Below, one piece after another: positions 25,601 through 35,789 of a DNA stretch of 64,000 nt (its first letter is position 1; each line of letters opens with the position of its first letter). Origin of the DNA: Takakia lepidozioides (Eukaryota; Streptophyta; Takakiopsida; Takakiales; Takakiaceae); contig CM060731.1 in assembly GCA_030704615.1 (NCBI GenBank), positions 33,666,001-33,730,000 of the forward strand, in the 5' to 3' direction. Under the pieces are notes generated by a model. The model had not been told where the DNA came from. It did no database searches and saw only the letters and a program-made list of their open reading frames with translations. Made by a program: the position numbers and the translations under genes.

Positions 25601-25749
25601 ATCAGACCATTGATTTGAAATAGTGGGGAATCAGATGAAGAAGACATTTCCTATTGAATTAGAAAAATAGAGAAAAAGAGGGTGATACTTCAAGTGTAGA
25701 TCCTTGAAGAAGCTTGAGCATTTGAGGTGACATATGATTGCCTAACATG
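22646..25749. other. Interior of the TIR element without recognisable gene
   Basis: No family resemblance in any frame. It contains a diverged duplication with an offset of about 402 bp: the block around TTGTGACATATTGATATGC at 23625 recurs at 24027, with matching flanks (about 23555-23770 and 23955-24170). Confidence 0.4.
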
Positions 25750-25978
25750 TGATACTGGAATTTCAAATACGTTATGTATTTAATACAAATATGGATTATA
25801 TATACATGAAGGTAGGGTCATAGGGTCCCAGGCCTAGGCTATAGAATTTCTTAAGAATCTCTCCTAGGCTAGTAAGATTCTTTACACACCCTAGGCCCGA
25901 AACCCCAGGCCACAGAATATTCTAAGAGTGATATTGGAATCTTCCCGGGCCTGGGGATAGATAACGAGCATGGCCTTC
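25750..25978 (-). repeat. Right terminal inverted repeat
   Basis: Reverse complement of the left repeat at 20510-20744, with an identical outer end. Confidence 0.85.
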
Positions 25979-26082
25979 CCTGTAGGTATTGTCTAGTGCC
26001 GAGGCTCGGCTCCCTCTTCGCTACTTTAGTCAGTGCCTCGCTCTTTCCTCGCTAATCCCCATTCTCCTGCTTGCAAGGGCAG

Positions 26083-26961
26083 ATGGCCAGATTTTCGAAG
26101 CCCACCACATTTTCGAAGCCCACCACATGGTCGTCGTATGTGAAGTATTGGGCATCTGATCATCCAACAATCAAGAATTTCAGATGGGACCAGAACACAT
26201 GGGGCTCGTCATGGACATTCCTCTTCTCTTCACTTCTGACGTATCTCCTGGTCGTGGTGTCTCTCAGATTCCTTTTGAAAGGGAGGAGAAACCCCGTACC
26301 TCTTGGACCCCTTCCCATCATCCATAACCTGGTTTTGTCAGTAGGTTCGGCGGTAATGTTCGCGGGTTGCTTGCAGGCATCAGTGGTGGAAATTCAAAGG
26401 AGCCGGTGGCTATGGGGGCCTAAGCATGGTCTAGAATGGGTGTTGTGCTTTCCATTGGGGACTCGCCCGGCAGGTCGCATCTTCTTTTGGTCATATGTGT
26501 ACTATCTCAGCAAATTCTATGAGTTTCTCGATACAGTGATTTTGCTACTCAAGAAACGGCCCCTGACTTTTCTCCATGTCTTCCATCACGCGACGGTCAT
26601 CTTCATGTGCTTCTTCTGGCTCCGGTTCTCGATGTCTCTGCAGATTGTCGCCCTACTTACAAACACGGCAGTGCATGTCATAATGTACACGTATTTCTTC
26701 CTCTGTAGTGTGAACCGCCCCCCTCCCTGGAAAAAACTAGTGACTAATGTGCAGATTGTGCAGTTCGTTTTCAGTTTTCTTGCCTCTGTAGGTACGCTGT
26801 GGCTGCATTTTTTCGGGGAGGGTTGTGCGGGTATGGGAGCCTGGCTCTTCAATGCTTTCTTCAATATCAGCCTTTTATTTCTATTCCTCAACTTTCACCG
26901 CAAGAAATATGGGACAAATGGCGGTCGTGGCCAACTATCGCCAGCCTGCAAACAAGAATGA
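26083..26961 (+). CDS. ELO-family very-long-chain fatty acid elongase (condensing enzyme)
   Basis: ELO proteins are ER membrane 3-ketoacyl-CoA synthases that condense malonyl-CoA with long acyl-CoA. The single exon gives 292 aa, the usual size. The HxxHH catalytic box is HVFHH at about residues 165-169, preceded by the conserved YYLSKFYEFLDTV. The downstream HVIMYTYFF and VQIVQFVFSF also match the family. About seven hydrophobic segments are visible, and the C-terminus carries basic residues (NFHRKKYG). I chose the ATG at 26083 because the upstream in-frame TTG at 26071 is not a normal eukaryotic start. It resembles plant HOS3-like/ELO-like elongases. The right terminal repeat of a transposon ends only 104 bp upstream of this start. 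No lesions seen. Confidence 0.9.
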   Translation: MARFSKPTTFSKPTTWSSYVKYWASDHPTIKNFRWDQNTWGSSWTFLFSSLLTYLLVVVSLRFLLKGRRNPVPLGPLPIIHNLVLSVGSAVMFAGCLQASVVEIQRSRWLWGPKHGLEWVLCFPLGTRPAGRIFFWSYVYYLSKFYEFLDTVILLLKKRPLTFLHVFHHATVIFMCFFWLRFSMSLQIVALLTNTAVHVIMYTYFFLCSVNRPPPWKKLVTNVQIVQFVFSFLASVGTLWLHFFGEGCAGMGAWLFNAFFNISLLFLFLNFHRKKYGTNGGRGQLSPACKQE

Positions 26962-26962
26962 C

Positions 26963-26986
26963 CCTCTCTCTCTCTCTCTCTCTCTT
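26963..26986. repeat. (CT)n microsatellite after ELO stop
   Basis: A CT dinucleotide tract directly following the ELO stop codon, within the likely 3' UTR. Confidence 0.7.
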
Positions 26987-27817
26987 TCCTCATATGTTCC
27001 TTACTTTCCATAGTTGGAAGCCAACTGTATGCATCTTAGTAATCATCTAACCTCAATTAGTGCAGCTTCAAGCAAAGTGAAGTCAGATTGCTGATCATGG
27101 AGGCGAAGATTGCTGATTACAGGCATGCCTCAGCCTGTCATAGTCTGTGTGGGGTAGCATGGCCTCTGGACTTCCTAAAGGAGGAAAGGGTGGAAAGCTT
27201 GGCAGGAAGGCTTGAGCATTGTGAGGCCAGCAGCTTGTGCGGTCTTTTGTTCATGTTTTCTGCAAGGTTTTTCTTTCCCACCCTCCACCCTGAAGCCCAT
27301 GATTGTATTTTTTTTGCCTTTGTTTCTACATGGTGCTCAGGGCTTCATTCCAAATTCGAGGGGAGATGCCAGGGGGTTTCTGGGTCATCTTTGGTTCGGC
27401 TGTTTCTCTGCTGACCGAAAGAATTTTTAGTGGGAAAACCATGGTAGCATGATGTCACTGGTAGAGCTTAATGTAGCACCAGATTATCATTCGGGCACAA
27501 GGACCATTGTAATATGGGGTTGGTGTTTCTAAACCGGCTCTGGAAGAGTTAGCAGCCTGCTTGAGGTATACTTGCAACTGTGTGTCAGAGCTAACATCCA
27601 CAGGGCCCTGTCAATCTGGGCACCTGCAGCCAACTCTGAAACTAAAAAATTTCTTATGGAAGCAACACCACCTTAATCCTAGTATTCTGGTGGCACCCCC
27701 ATTTGTGGGAGATAAGGAACAAGTCAAATAGAAAGATACAGATTTTGGGGCCCATTTGATCCAACATATGTTGTCCCCTCAGCCTCATGCCAAATCATCA
27801 GGTCTAACTCTGTTTGC

Positions 27818-27872
27818 GGGGTTCTCTCACCAGAGAGACGCTCTCTTCAAATCTGTCAAGGGAATTGTGCCC
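27818..27872 (+). mobile_element. LINE relic
   Basis: A short stretch translating to SHQRDALFKSVKGIVP, nearly identical to the LINE C-terminal segment at about 15890 (minus strand) and 16530 (plus). Confidence 0.6.
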
Positions 27873-30283
27873 AGATTAATTTGGACTTCCTTAGGTTTAG
27901 CTACAACAGAAATGGATGTTTACAGAAGTTTTTTTTGTAGAGAGTACATGTGCAAATGTGTCTGTCTAACAAGTCTTGGTTGCGACTGCATTTTTGTATT
28001 TGAATGAAGTTTGATGATGAGATAAGGTTGGAACTTGGAACGAAAGATGAACCCCAAGCTTTTCACTGCACGCACCAACGAAGATGAGTTTTTCAGCGTG
28101 CAAACAAGCAGGGCTGTCCTCTCTCAATTGCGTGGAAATGAATGTATTATTTGTATCATAATCTTTTGTGATGCAGTTTTGCAGCTGCTGGTACAACTGT
28201 CTTTATGCAGTCTAGTAGTGTTGTGGGGCACCCTATGATCATATGTACACAAGACGTGGACAACATTTCCTGCAGGAAACTCATGGAAATGTTGGAACTG
28301 AATCAAACAGCCTATGTATGTGATGAGCAAGCACTCAAAGAAATTAAGAAGACTACTAGTTCAATGTTGGATCCTGAGTTCAGATAACTTCAATGAAGCT
28401 GAGCAGCAGAAGACAACATTCAATGAGGTACCTTGAGGAGAACACCAAATTTTGTTCAATATGTGACAAAACTCCTGTTGAATGTGATTGTAACAAAGCC
28501 CTTATTGATGGAAGAATTTGTAGAACTGAATGGTAGTCTCAGGTGGGTGTATATGTGAGCAAGTTAGGTGAACACATGCTACTGATAAGCCTGTTCTTGT
28601 TGGAGTGACTAGCTTAAAAGTCTGCGCTTGTAACAGTTTTGTTGTTTGATAAGGGCAGAAGGTGAGACTTTCTTTATTTCATACCATAACACTCTCGGTA
28701 TGCAAGTTTTGGTTAAGGGGTTGTTTTTCTGTGCATTGTGCCTTTGTAAGTTGTGATAAACTTACGTTGGCAGACTTGTAGTTCTGGTATTGTTGTGGCC
28801 TAATTAACCATGTTTTAGGGAGAGAGAGTGGAGATTATGTAATTCATTGTTGACTAATTGACTGACATATTGTAGATTTATTCCATTATATGTATTGCCT
28901 CACCACAAAAATGTGAGTGATCTCACATTTTGCTGCTCTCCTGACTTGTAACTACTCTCTATCATCATGGACAGGCTCTATGCTCTTCAGTTGCTGTAGG
29001 CATACTAGGTCACAAAGCCCTTCTTCTCAGCTGTGTCTGGGAAGAGGTTTACCTGCAAGTTTGTGACTAAGTCTGGTGGTATGTCTTCCTCCCATTCTGC
29101 ATGTAGGCACCCTTTCCTTTGTTCTTGGCTCAATGTGCCACACAGTTAATTTGTGAGGAGTGAGTGTTTGTTGAGATAATGTACTGGTAATCACTCCATT
29201 GTCTTCTCTTTGGCAAGCAACAATCTCTCAGCACAACTTCAGTAGCTTGTCTCTCTCTCTCACATGTTTCTCGCTGTCCAGTAGGACTGTCTGTATTTGT
29301 TCCTTTTTTTCTCATAGTGCTCAGCTTCTTATTTTCATGAGGCACTCCATGACTGGGGAAATGTCTATTCTATTTTGGAATTCTCTTGCAGGATATTGTT
29401 TTGGTCCAATTTAAGCCCTCTCAGCTGGCTTCTGTACAAGCATATTTATTCCGTCTGTTTACCATCAGGGAACTTCCTTTAATCCCATAGCCCTTAGGGC
29501 CTCAAGTCCTCAAGTCCTGTGGACTTCAAATATATTTCCTTGTCCTTCTCTTCTCTCTAATGAACTCAATCTCCTGATAGGAACAGGAGGCAACTGTGGT
29601 GTAGTGTATGGGTGTTGAACGAATTATAAGCTGAATGGCCACCACCATAGGAAGGGGTTCCAACTAGAGTTGTATGATCAGAGGGACCATATCAAACTTT
29701 GAAGCCAAGTATTTAGAGGAGAGAAGATAGTACCAATAGTAGGGATTCCTTCAATCAATTTCTAAACTGGAAAGATATTCGCATTTCTCTCGGTTTCTCT
29801 TTTGTCATGAGTTAATTCAGAGTCTTCATGCTTGGAGCTGTGTGTGAAGTGCCAGCTGCCCATGAGTGTCCCAAAAATTGTTGCGGTCTCATAGAACATA
29901 GGATTTTCAACCCATAGAAAACGCAAATCTGTTGCTTATGAAAACTGGTAATTCTTCTCTTTTACACTTACTGTCACAATCCCATTCTCTTTCTTTACAA
30001 AAGGTCAAGTTCTATCTATTTTACAGCAGAAGTTGCTGGGGCAGCTTCACCTCACCTCCCTGCACTTTCTGACCCATCCTCTTTCCTGCTGTCTGCCCTT
30101 CTTCAGGCTAGACTAGTTTGATTTCTCTTTGTTAATAATATATCTAGCTCTATGACATTTTGCTTCTCCTTTTTGGGACAGTTTTACCCATTTGTACAGT
30201 CACCTCACTTGGGTGTTTTTATAAAACTATGTGGCTAATTCTCAAGGAAAGATGTACATATCCAGTTGCAGTTAGAGTACACT

Positions 30284-30284
<1 letters not shown>

Positions 30285-30317
<33 letters not shown>
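30285..30317 (+). repeat. Poly-A tract
   Basis: About 33 consecutive A residues. It could be the tail of a retroposed copy, but no source is recognisable upstream. Confidence 0.7.
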
Positions 30318-30318
<1 letters not shown>

Positions 30319-31039
30319 ACTCTAGTAAAAGAAAATGTTACCTTCCAAACTTCCTGCACAATAAGAAATCAGGCTAATTTCCTGCTTACACCAATGAAAT
30401 GAACCAAGAATGCAAGCTTTGGCAGTGGTAGGTAATTCCAAAAACCTTGATGACTAGTAAAACACAGAACTGGCTCTTCACGCTTAGCAAAGAGAGCTCT
30501 TACATATCTATCAACCCTCTCGAAATACAGGATATATCTGAAAGGACAGGATGAAAAAATTCCCATCATTCGGCTGTATATATTTGTAAGATACCTCCCT
30601 CTCAACAATAATGTTCTTCTAGAAAGTCTGCTAGAAGATGATATCTTTACTTCCAACAGACACACATGCGCATGATGTGACCATTGCAGAGCAGAATGAA
30701 AGAAAAAAGGTAGACCTCCACACTAGATACAGAAAAGACAAAACCAGTTATGGAAACTCTCATAGTTCCATGTTACAAACAACATGGAAATTAAATAGAT
30801 GCATATGACTGGGCGCATACATTGTGCTGCTTAAATCCTACCACATTCTCTTCCCATGATAATTGTGCCACATTGGATAAAAATATTTCTGTTTCAAAAC
30901 GTGAGTGTGTGTGAGTGTGCAGGGCACAAACTGTTGCTATTCTCCAAAATCACATGGCTGCTAAGCCACTCACCCTTTCTGGCCAGCTTTCAGCACTATT
31001 TGCAGTTTCAGTCGTGCAATCTGCATCAGAAGAGTAACA

Positions 31040-34000
31040 CTAAGCTGCCACTTCTGTCGTATCTACTATCTTAGTTTCAAGGCTGCTGTCAGATGATTTC
31101 ACCTGGGCTGTACCATTCTCTTTCTCTTCCAATTTGGGATTGCTCTCTCCTTTCTGGGGAAATGTAAACAAACAAACCAGACTCTGTTAGATCCCCAGAT
31201 CTTCAATGGTGACTAACATCCAGAGAACTTTTCACTTCCCCAGAACCCAAGCTTCAACATCATACCTTCGACTCTGTTGCTTCCAGTTTGCTCAGGCGTG
31301 CAAACATATTGCCATATAGCTTAGCTTCTTTCTTGTTCTGCTCTGACTGCTTCTGTCTTAGCACTTTATACTCCAACCGCACCTCCCTGCACACAACGGA
31401 TGCCAAATGCTCATTTCTCATGGACCAGACTTGTATGCCCATAAACTACTAAGGTGCCGCACATCTAGCAGATTACCTGTTCTGGGGATCAATCTCCAAA
31501 GCTTTCTTGATATCCCACTCCGCAAGGTCAAGATCACCTGTCTCAACGTATGCTTGTGCTCTCCTGAAAAGTGCTTTAACATTTGCAGATTCAACTTCCA
31601 ACACCTGCTCCACCCTTACATACAAGTCAGCATTTGCCATTGTCTGTTGACCCACATGCTTGTGTGGGTAACAGCAACCACATAGTTTCATGATACAGTC
31701 CCAAGACAGTCTCAACCTGCTACTCCATCAAGCATTTCTCCATACCCATGCAAACAATCTCAAAACACCATTCAATTTAACATTCAAGCCAGCAAGATTG
31801 ACAACCACACCTTAGAGGTCAACTTGATGGCCTCCTTGTAATCCTTGAGCTTGAGCTTGCATGCAGCATTATTAAGGTTACAACTCACTTTGAGAGCCTT
31901 GCCTTGCTTCTTCTGCTCATCATCAAATGTGCTATCATATTCTACCAATTTGGCTGCCTGCAACACCACAGAGATCCACCGTATGCTTCAGCTAAAGAAA
32001 TACAGCCCAAAACATTTGCATCCCATAGAAAGAGAATTCAGGGAAGACAGCAAGGTAAATACTTTACCAACCTTATCATATTTCTTGGCAGCACGCCAGT
32101 ACTTTCCCACTTTGAACAGACCATTACCCTCTGCCTTCCTCTTTCCAGCGGCCTCAATCTTCTCAGGGGTATCCATATCCCAGGACTCTTTTTCCTGCTC
32201 CGCCATCCATGTTATATTACAGGCAGCACAAACACCCAATTTCACTTGCTCTGCTACCCAAACCATCATTGCTCACACCCCAATGCCAAAGTTGTCCCCA
32301 ATATCTTGCCACAACATAAACAACATAAACCCTACAATTTAAACAAATGATGATAAAGCTACCGGGGTTTACCTTCACAAAGTCTACCAGTTCAACTTCA
32401 TACAGAAGAGTGGAGTTGGCAGGAACCACAGCCAGGTCCCTCTGTGTCTCCACTGCTTCATACCCATAATCTGGAGCAATGGTGATCACGGCAACCTCCC
32501 CCTTTTTCATCGTTCCCACAGCTCGATCCAAACCTGCAATAACTTTTTCTGAACAGCACAACAATGCACAAAAAGGTCTTATCAACCCCAAGTTCAACAA
32601 AAGTCCCTGCTTTCACGATTCCCATCCTCCAAGAAGAATGATTACCTTCGTCAGTGATAAACTCAAAAAGTTCTTCTCCATCTTGCCCTTTCTGCTCAAA
32701 GACTGTCCCACCTTCCAGCTTGGCAACATACCTCACTGTCCAACCAACATTGCAAAAAGAAACAAGCAAATTAGCCATGCAATTCCACAGCTGTCAAGAG
32801 TGTGCCCAGGCCATGTATCCACTCCATCTTGTATATCAGGTAGAGCTCAATATTGTGACCAAAAACTTACATTTGACTAGAGCTCCATCATTAGGCTTCT
32901 CATAACCTTCTCCTTGCTTGACAATTTTTTTCATCACCCTCTTATCATCAGTGACCTCTTCCACCACTTTCCATGATGCCAGCTCAAGGTCAATGAAGAG
33001 CGTAGCATTTGGTGGCACAGCACTGTCCTCCTCCTTTGCCTCCCTCCCTTCTGGACCAAAGCCATCTGCGATATAGAGCATTCAAGCAAACCCATCAATC
33101 CTCACGTATGAATAGAAATGGAAGAGGTGTCAGGGCTACCACAGCACTATCCTTTCCTGGAGAGCTCAAACTTCACTTACATTGAGGCTTCACCGTCAGT
33201 AGAACTTTCTCTCCTTTCTTCATTGTCTTCACAGCTTTGCTAATTGCTGGGCAGAAATAGCCTGCACAACATCATCCCCCCCCCCCCCCCACACCCAGCC
33301 CGCGAAATTTCTCCCACACCACCAAGCATTTTGTCAGAACACAAACTGCTTCCAATGATAAAAACCCATCCACAACCATTCTCAGTACAGCTCAATAAAA
33401 GAACTTGCCAAAAAGGTGCACGTACCGTCTTTCACATAAAACTCCACACCATCTTCAGGAGATTTCGACACTACTGTCCCGTCATGCAGCTTCGCTTCGT
33501 ACTTCACTGCCATTATTCACCCTTGGTTCCCTTAGAAGCCTCCAGATAATACGACCCAAGGAATGATGCAAGAGAAAACTTACTGCCTCACTACAGAGCT
33601 CAAATCATGACTAGGTCGCAGGGTAGAGAGGGGAATCACTGCGGAATCTCACCTGTGACTTCATCTGCATCCTTCGGAAGCTCCCACTTTTGCCCCTCAG
33701 CAAGTACCTTCTTGAAAATACCACCATCCTTGCATATATCTTTCACACTGGCCCACGACATCAGTTCCACGTCGAACTTCAGGGTGGCATTTGGAGGAAT
33801 TGAAGGAGGTGCTCCAGCTTCTCCGTAGGCATACTCAGGCGAAATTGTGAAAACCGCATTCTCACCCTTCTTCATCGTAGCAATGCCCTTGTCCCATCCT
33901 TTTATCACCTGGCCTGTTCCGACAACGACACAATAGGATCAAAACGCAGTGCCAACTCCAGCATCATATGATTACAGGAGAGCCGCCTATACATTCCCCA

Positions 34001-34454
34001 ACTGCATCAAGAAACATACCTTGCCCCAACTTGAACGTGAAAGGATCTCCTCGGTCGCGGCTTGAGTCAAATTTGGTGCCATCCAAGAGGGTGCCCGTGT
34101 AGTGCACTGTCAAGACATTACACACAATCACAAATCCAAAGTTAGACAGAGGCGACAATCCAAAGTACCACCTCAGATATGGTAAGTATTCCAAAGAACG
34201 ACCCGAATCTTCAGAAAAACCCAAACACATAAGCACCCAGTAAAGCACCACCTACCCTTCACCTCGTCTCCCGTATCAGGAGTCTCCCAGCCCTCCCCAG
34301 CTTTCACCAGCGTCTTCTTCACCCCTCCACCTTTAACGATATCTCGATCCTCCCCTTCCTTATGGGCTGCGGGGGATGACGCTTCCAAGTCGTTCTCAGC
34401 CTCCATCATATCCTCCATCGGGTTTCCCTCTCCCATGTCGAAGTCGTCAGCCAT
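31040..34454 (-). CDS. FKBP62: FKBP62/ROF1-like peptidyl-prolyl isomerase (3 FKBP domains + TPR)
   Basis: High-molecular-weight immunophilin, an HSP90-binding co-chaperone with prolyl isomerase activity. Thirteen exons join in phase: 34454-34256, 34106-34020, 33913-33653, 33506-33426, 33261-33181, 33065-32871, 32735-32646, 32548-32373, 32194-32072, 31957-31811, 31604-31477, 31386-31266, 31153-31040, giving 600 aa (plant ROF proteins are about 550-580). FKBP domain 1 (about 50-145) keeps the canonical pattern ([36 protein letters not shown]). Domains 2 (about 165-262) and 3 (about 285-388) are more divergent, as in the family. TPR repeats span about 400-525 ([38 protein letters not shown]), with a C-terminal [12 protein letters not shown] region near the calmodulin-binding site of homologues. 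A perfect heat shock element lies 164 bp upstream. Apparently intact. Confidence 0.93.
33277..33291. repeat. Poly-C tract in FKBP intron
   Basis: A run of about 14-15 C within the intron between exons 4 and 5 of the FKBP62-like gene. Confidence 0.6.
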
Positions 34455-35789
34455 ATCTGTCTGTCGAAAGTTGGGTTCTAAAATGCAAGATATGGGTTTT
34501 GAAGAGCAAGGAAGGCTCAGTGGCACAGAGCAGGAGCGAGAGAGGAAGCAAGCAAATGTGCAACGGTGACGGCGAGGAGCTTGCGATCTGTGGGGCTAAT
34601 AAGAAGAGAGGGCACGGTTCCAGAAGGTTCGCAACATTCAACGGTTCCTTCCTTGTACCCGCTTGATGCTCCCTCTTCTTTGATGCTGCTAAGCCGCCCC
34701 CGATCTTGCTTTTCTGCGCTAATCTACCGCACATCTGCTTCCCTAATCCCTGGGCCACTTTCCCAGGCACTGTTTGTGGGTTTATTTATTTTTGTATGTA
34801 TCCCCTCTCTTCTGACTCGGTTCAAATCTCCATTGGACACTTCTTGGGGCTGCGTGCAAGTTAGAAAGCCATCTGAATACATGACTTTCATTTGATGATA
34901 TCACTCTCTCATTGGTAGTCAGGCTATGTGGGGTTATATAGGCTCATTCCTGCCAATTCAAAAATTGTCATACATTTTTCAGTGAATCTCAACCAGGTTT
35001 GGTCATAGGTGCCATTGCCCTATTCAGTGCTATCTGCCAAGGTTTTCTGCCTCTTCAAGATGGCAAAGAGTTCTGGTGCTTTGGATACACCAATGCTTGA
35101 ATTAGGAGATAACTCACTCCATAAAGTGACATCCAAAACTTGTCCATGGCTGTCAAGTCACAGACCCACATTTCTTTCTGAAGATTGTCCCACTGCAGAG
35201 CTACATCAGCTGCACCAATCTCTTTGCACTCACCCCTCTGCTGGCTTTCATTTGTGGCTCACAAGGAAACTAAGAAATGTGCATCGACCCTCCAGGTAAA
35301 TTCTTCAAGTAGAAGCATTAAAAGCTGTGTTTTCAAGAACAACACCAACGTCAGCTCCACAATAAACTCATGTTTTGTGTTTTATTAAGTGAGGCGTGAT
35401 GTGCGAGAAGCTGGAGAGCAGTCTAGTAGGGCAGATGTTGCAGTGGATGGTGGGAGAGAGCTATAATCAGCATGCCATGACTATCTGACAGCAGTTTATA
35501 ACGTGCTGTGGCGGGTCTATTCGCGGGTGAAGCCGAACAAGGCTTTGGCTCATTCAAGTGACACCTATTGACTGTCATATGGACACAGGCATTGTTTACT
35601 TAGGCACAATCAGTCCAACTGTGGTTCTTGTGCCATCTCAGTGGCCTTCAACCGGAACTTCACAATTATCTTACATTCCTACTCTTCATTGCCAAATCTG
35701 TAGTCCACTCTGCAATTATGAACTTTGCACCTGGATGTTTGAGGCGACGTAATTTCTTTCTTGCACATCTTTCATGCATGTTGCTTGTT
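34455..35789. other. Region between FKBP62-like gene and PPR pseudogene
   Basis: Contains the FKBP promoter including a heat shock element. No other gene recognised. Short open stretches around 35009-35299 show no family resemblance. Confidence 0.35.
34618..34630 (-). promoter_or_regulatory. Heat shock element upstream of FKBP62-like gene
   Basis: TTCCAGAAGGTTC is a perfect three-unit heat shock factor site (TTCnnGAAnnTTC), 164 bp upstream of the minus-strand start codon at 34454. Related plant immunophilins (ROF1/ROF2) act in, and in part respond to, heat stress. Control by HSF is inference. Confidence 0.5.

Larger units (their letters stand above)
20510..25978. mobile_element. DNA transposon with ~230-bp terminal inverted repeats and DUF7869-like ORF
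   Basis: Sequence at 20510-20744 reappears as its reverse complement at 25750-25978 with long identical blocks, for example around ATTCTGTGGCCTGGGGTTTC. Both outer ends read GAAGGCCATGCTCGT going inward. The 5.47-kb element encloses a decayed DUF7869-type putative transposase (about 21290-22645). I could not find a matching target site duplication in the flanks, so the outer limits may be off by a few bases or the duplication has decayed. The element lies between COG5 (divergent, 405 bp away) and the ELO gene (104 bp away). Which transposon superfamily this is cannot be stated from the sequence. Confidence 0.75.
26987..31039. other. Intergenic region, 4 kb, repeat remnants only
   Basis: No gene recognised. 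A small LINE relic lies at about 27818-27872; its translation (FSHQRDALFKSVKGIVP) matches the C-terminal region of the LINEs in COG5 intron 1. A poly-A run of about 33 lies at 30285-30317. Short open stretches at 28035-28387 look coding-like but are unrecognised. Confidence 0.4.
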
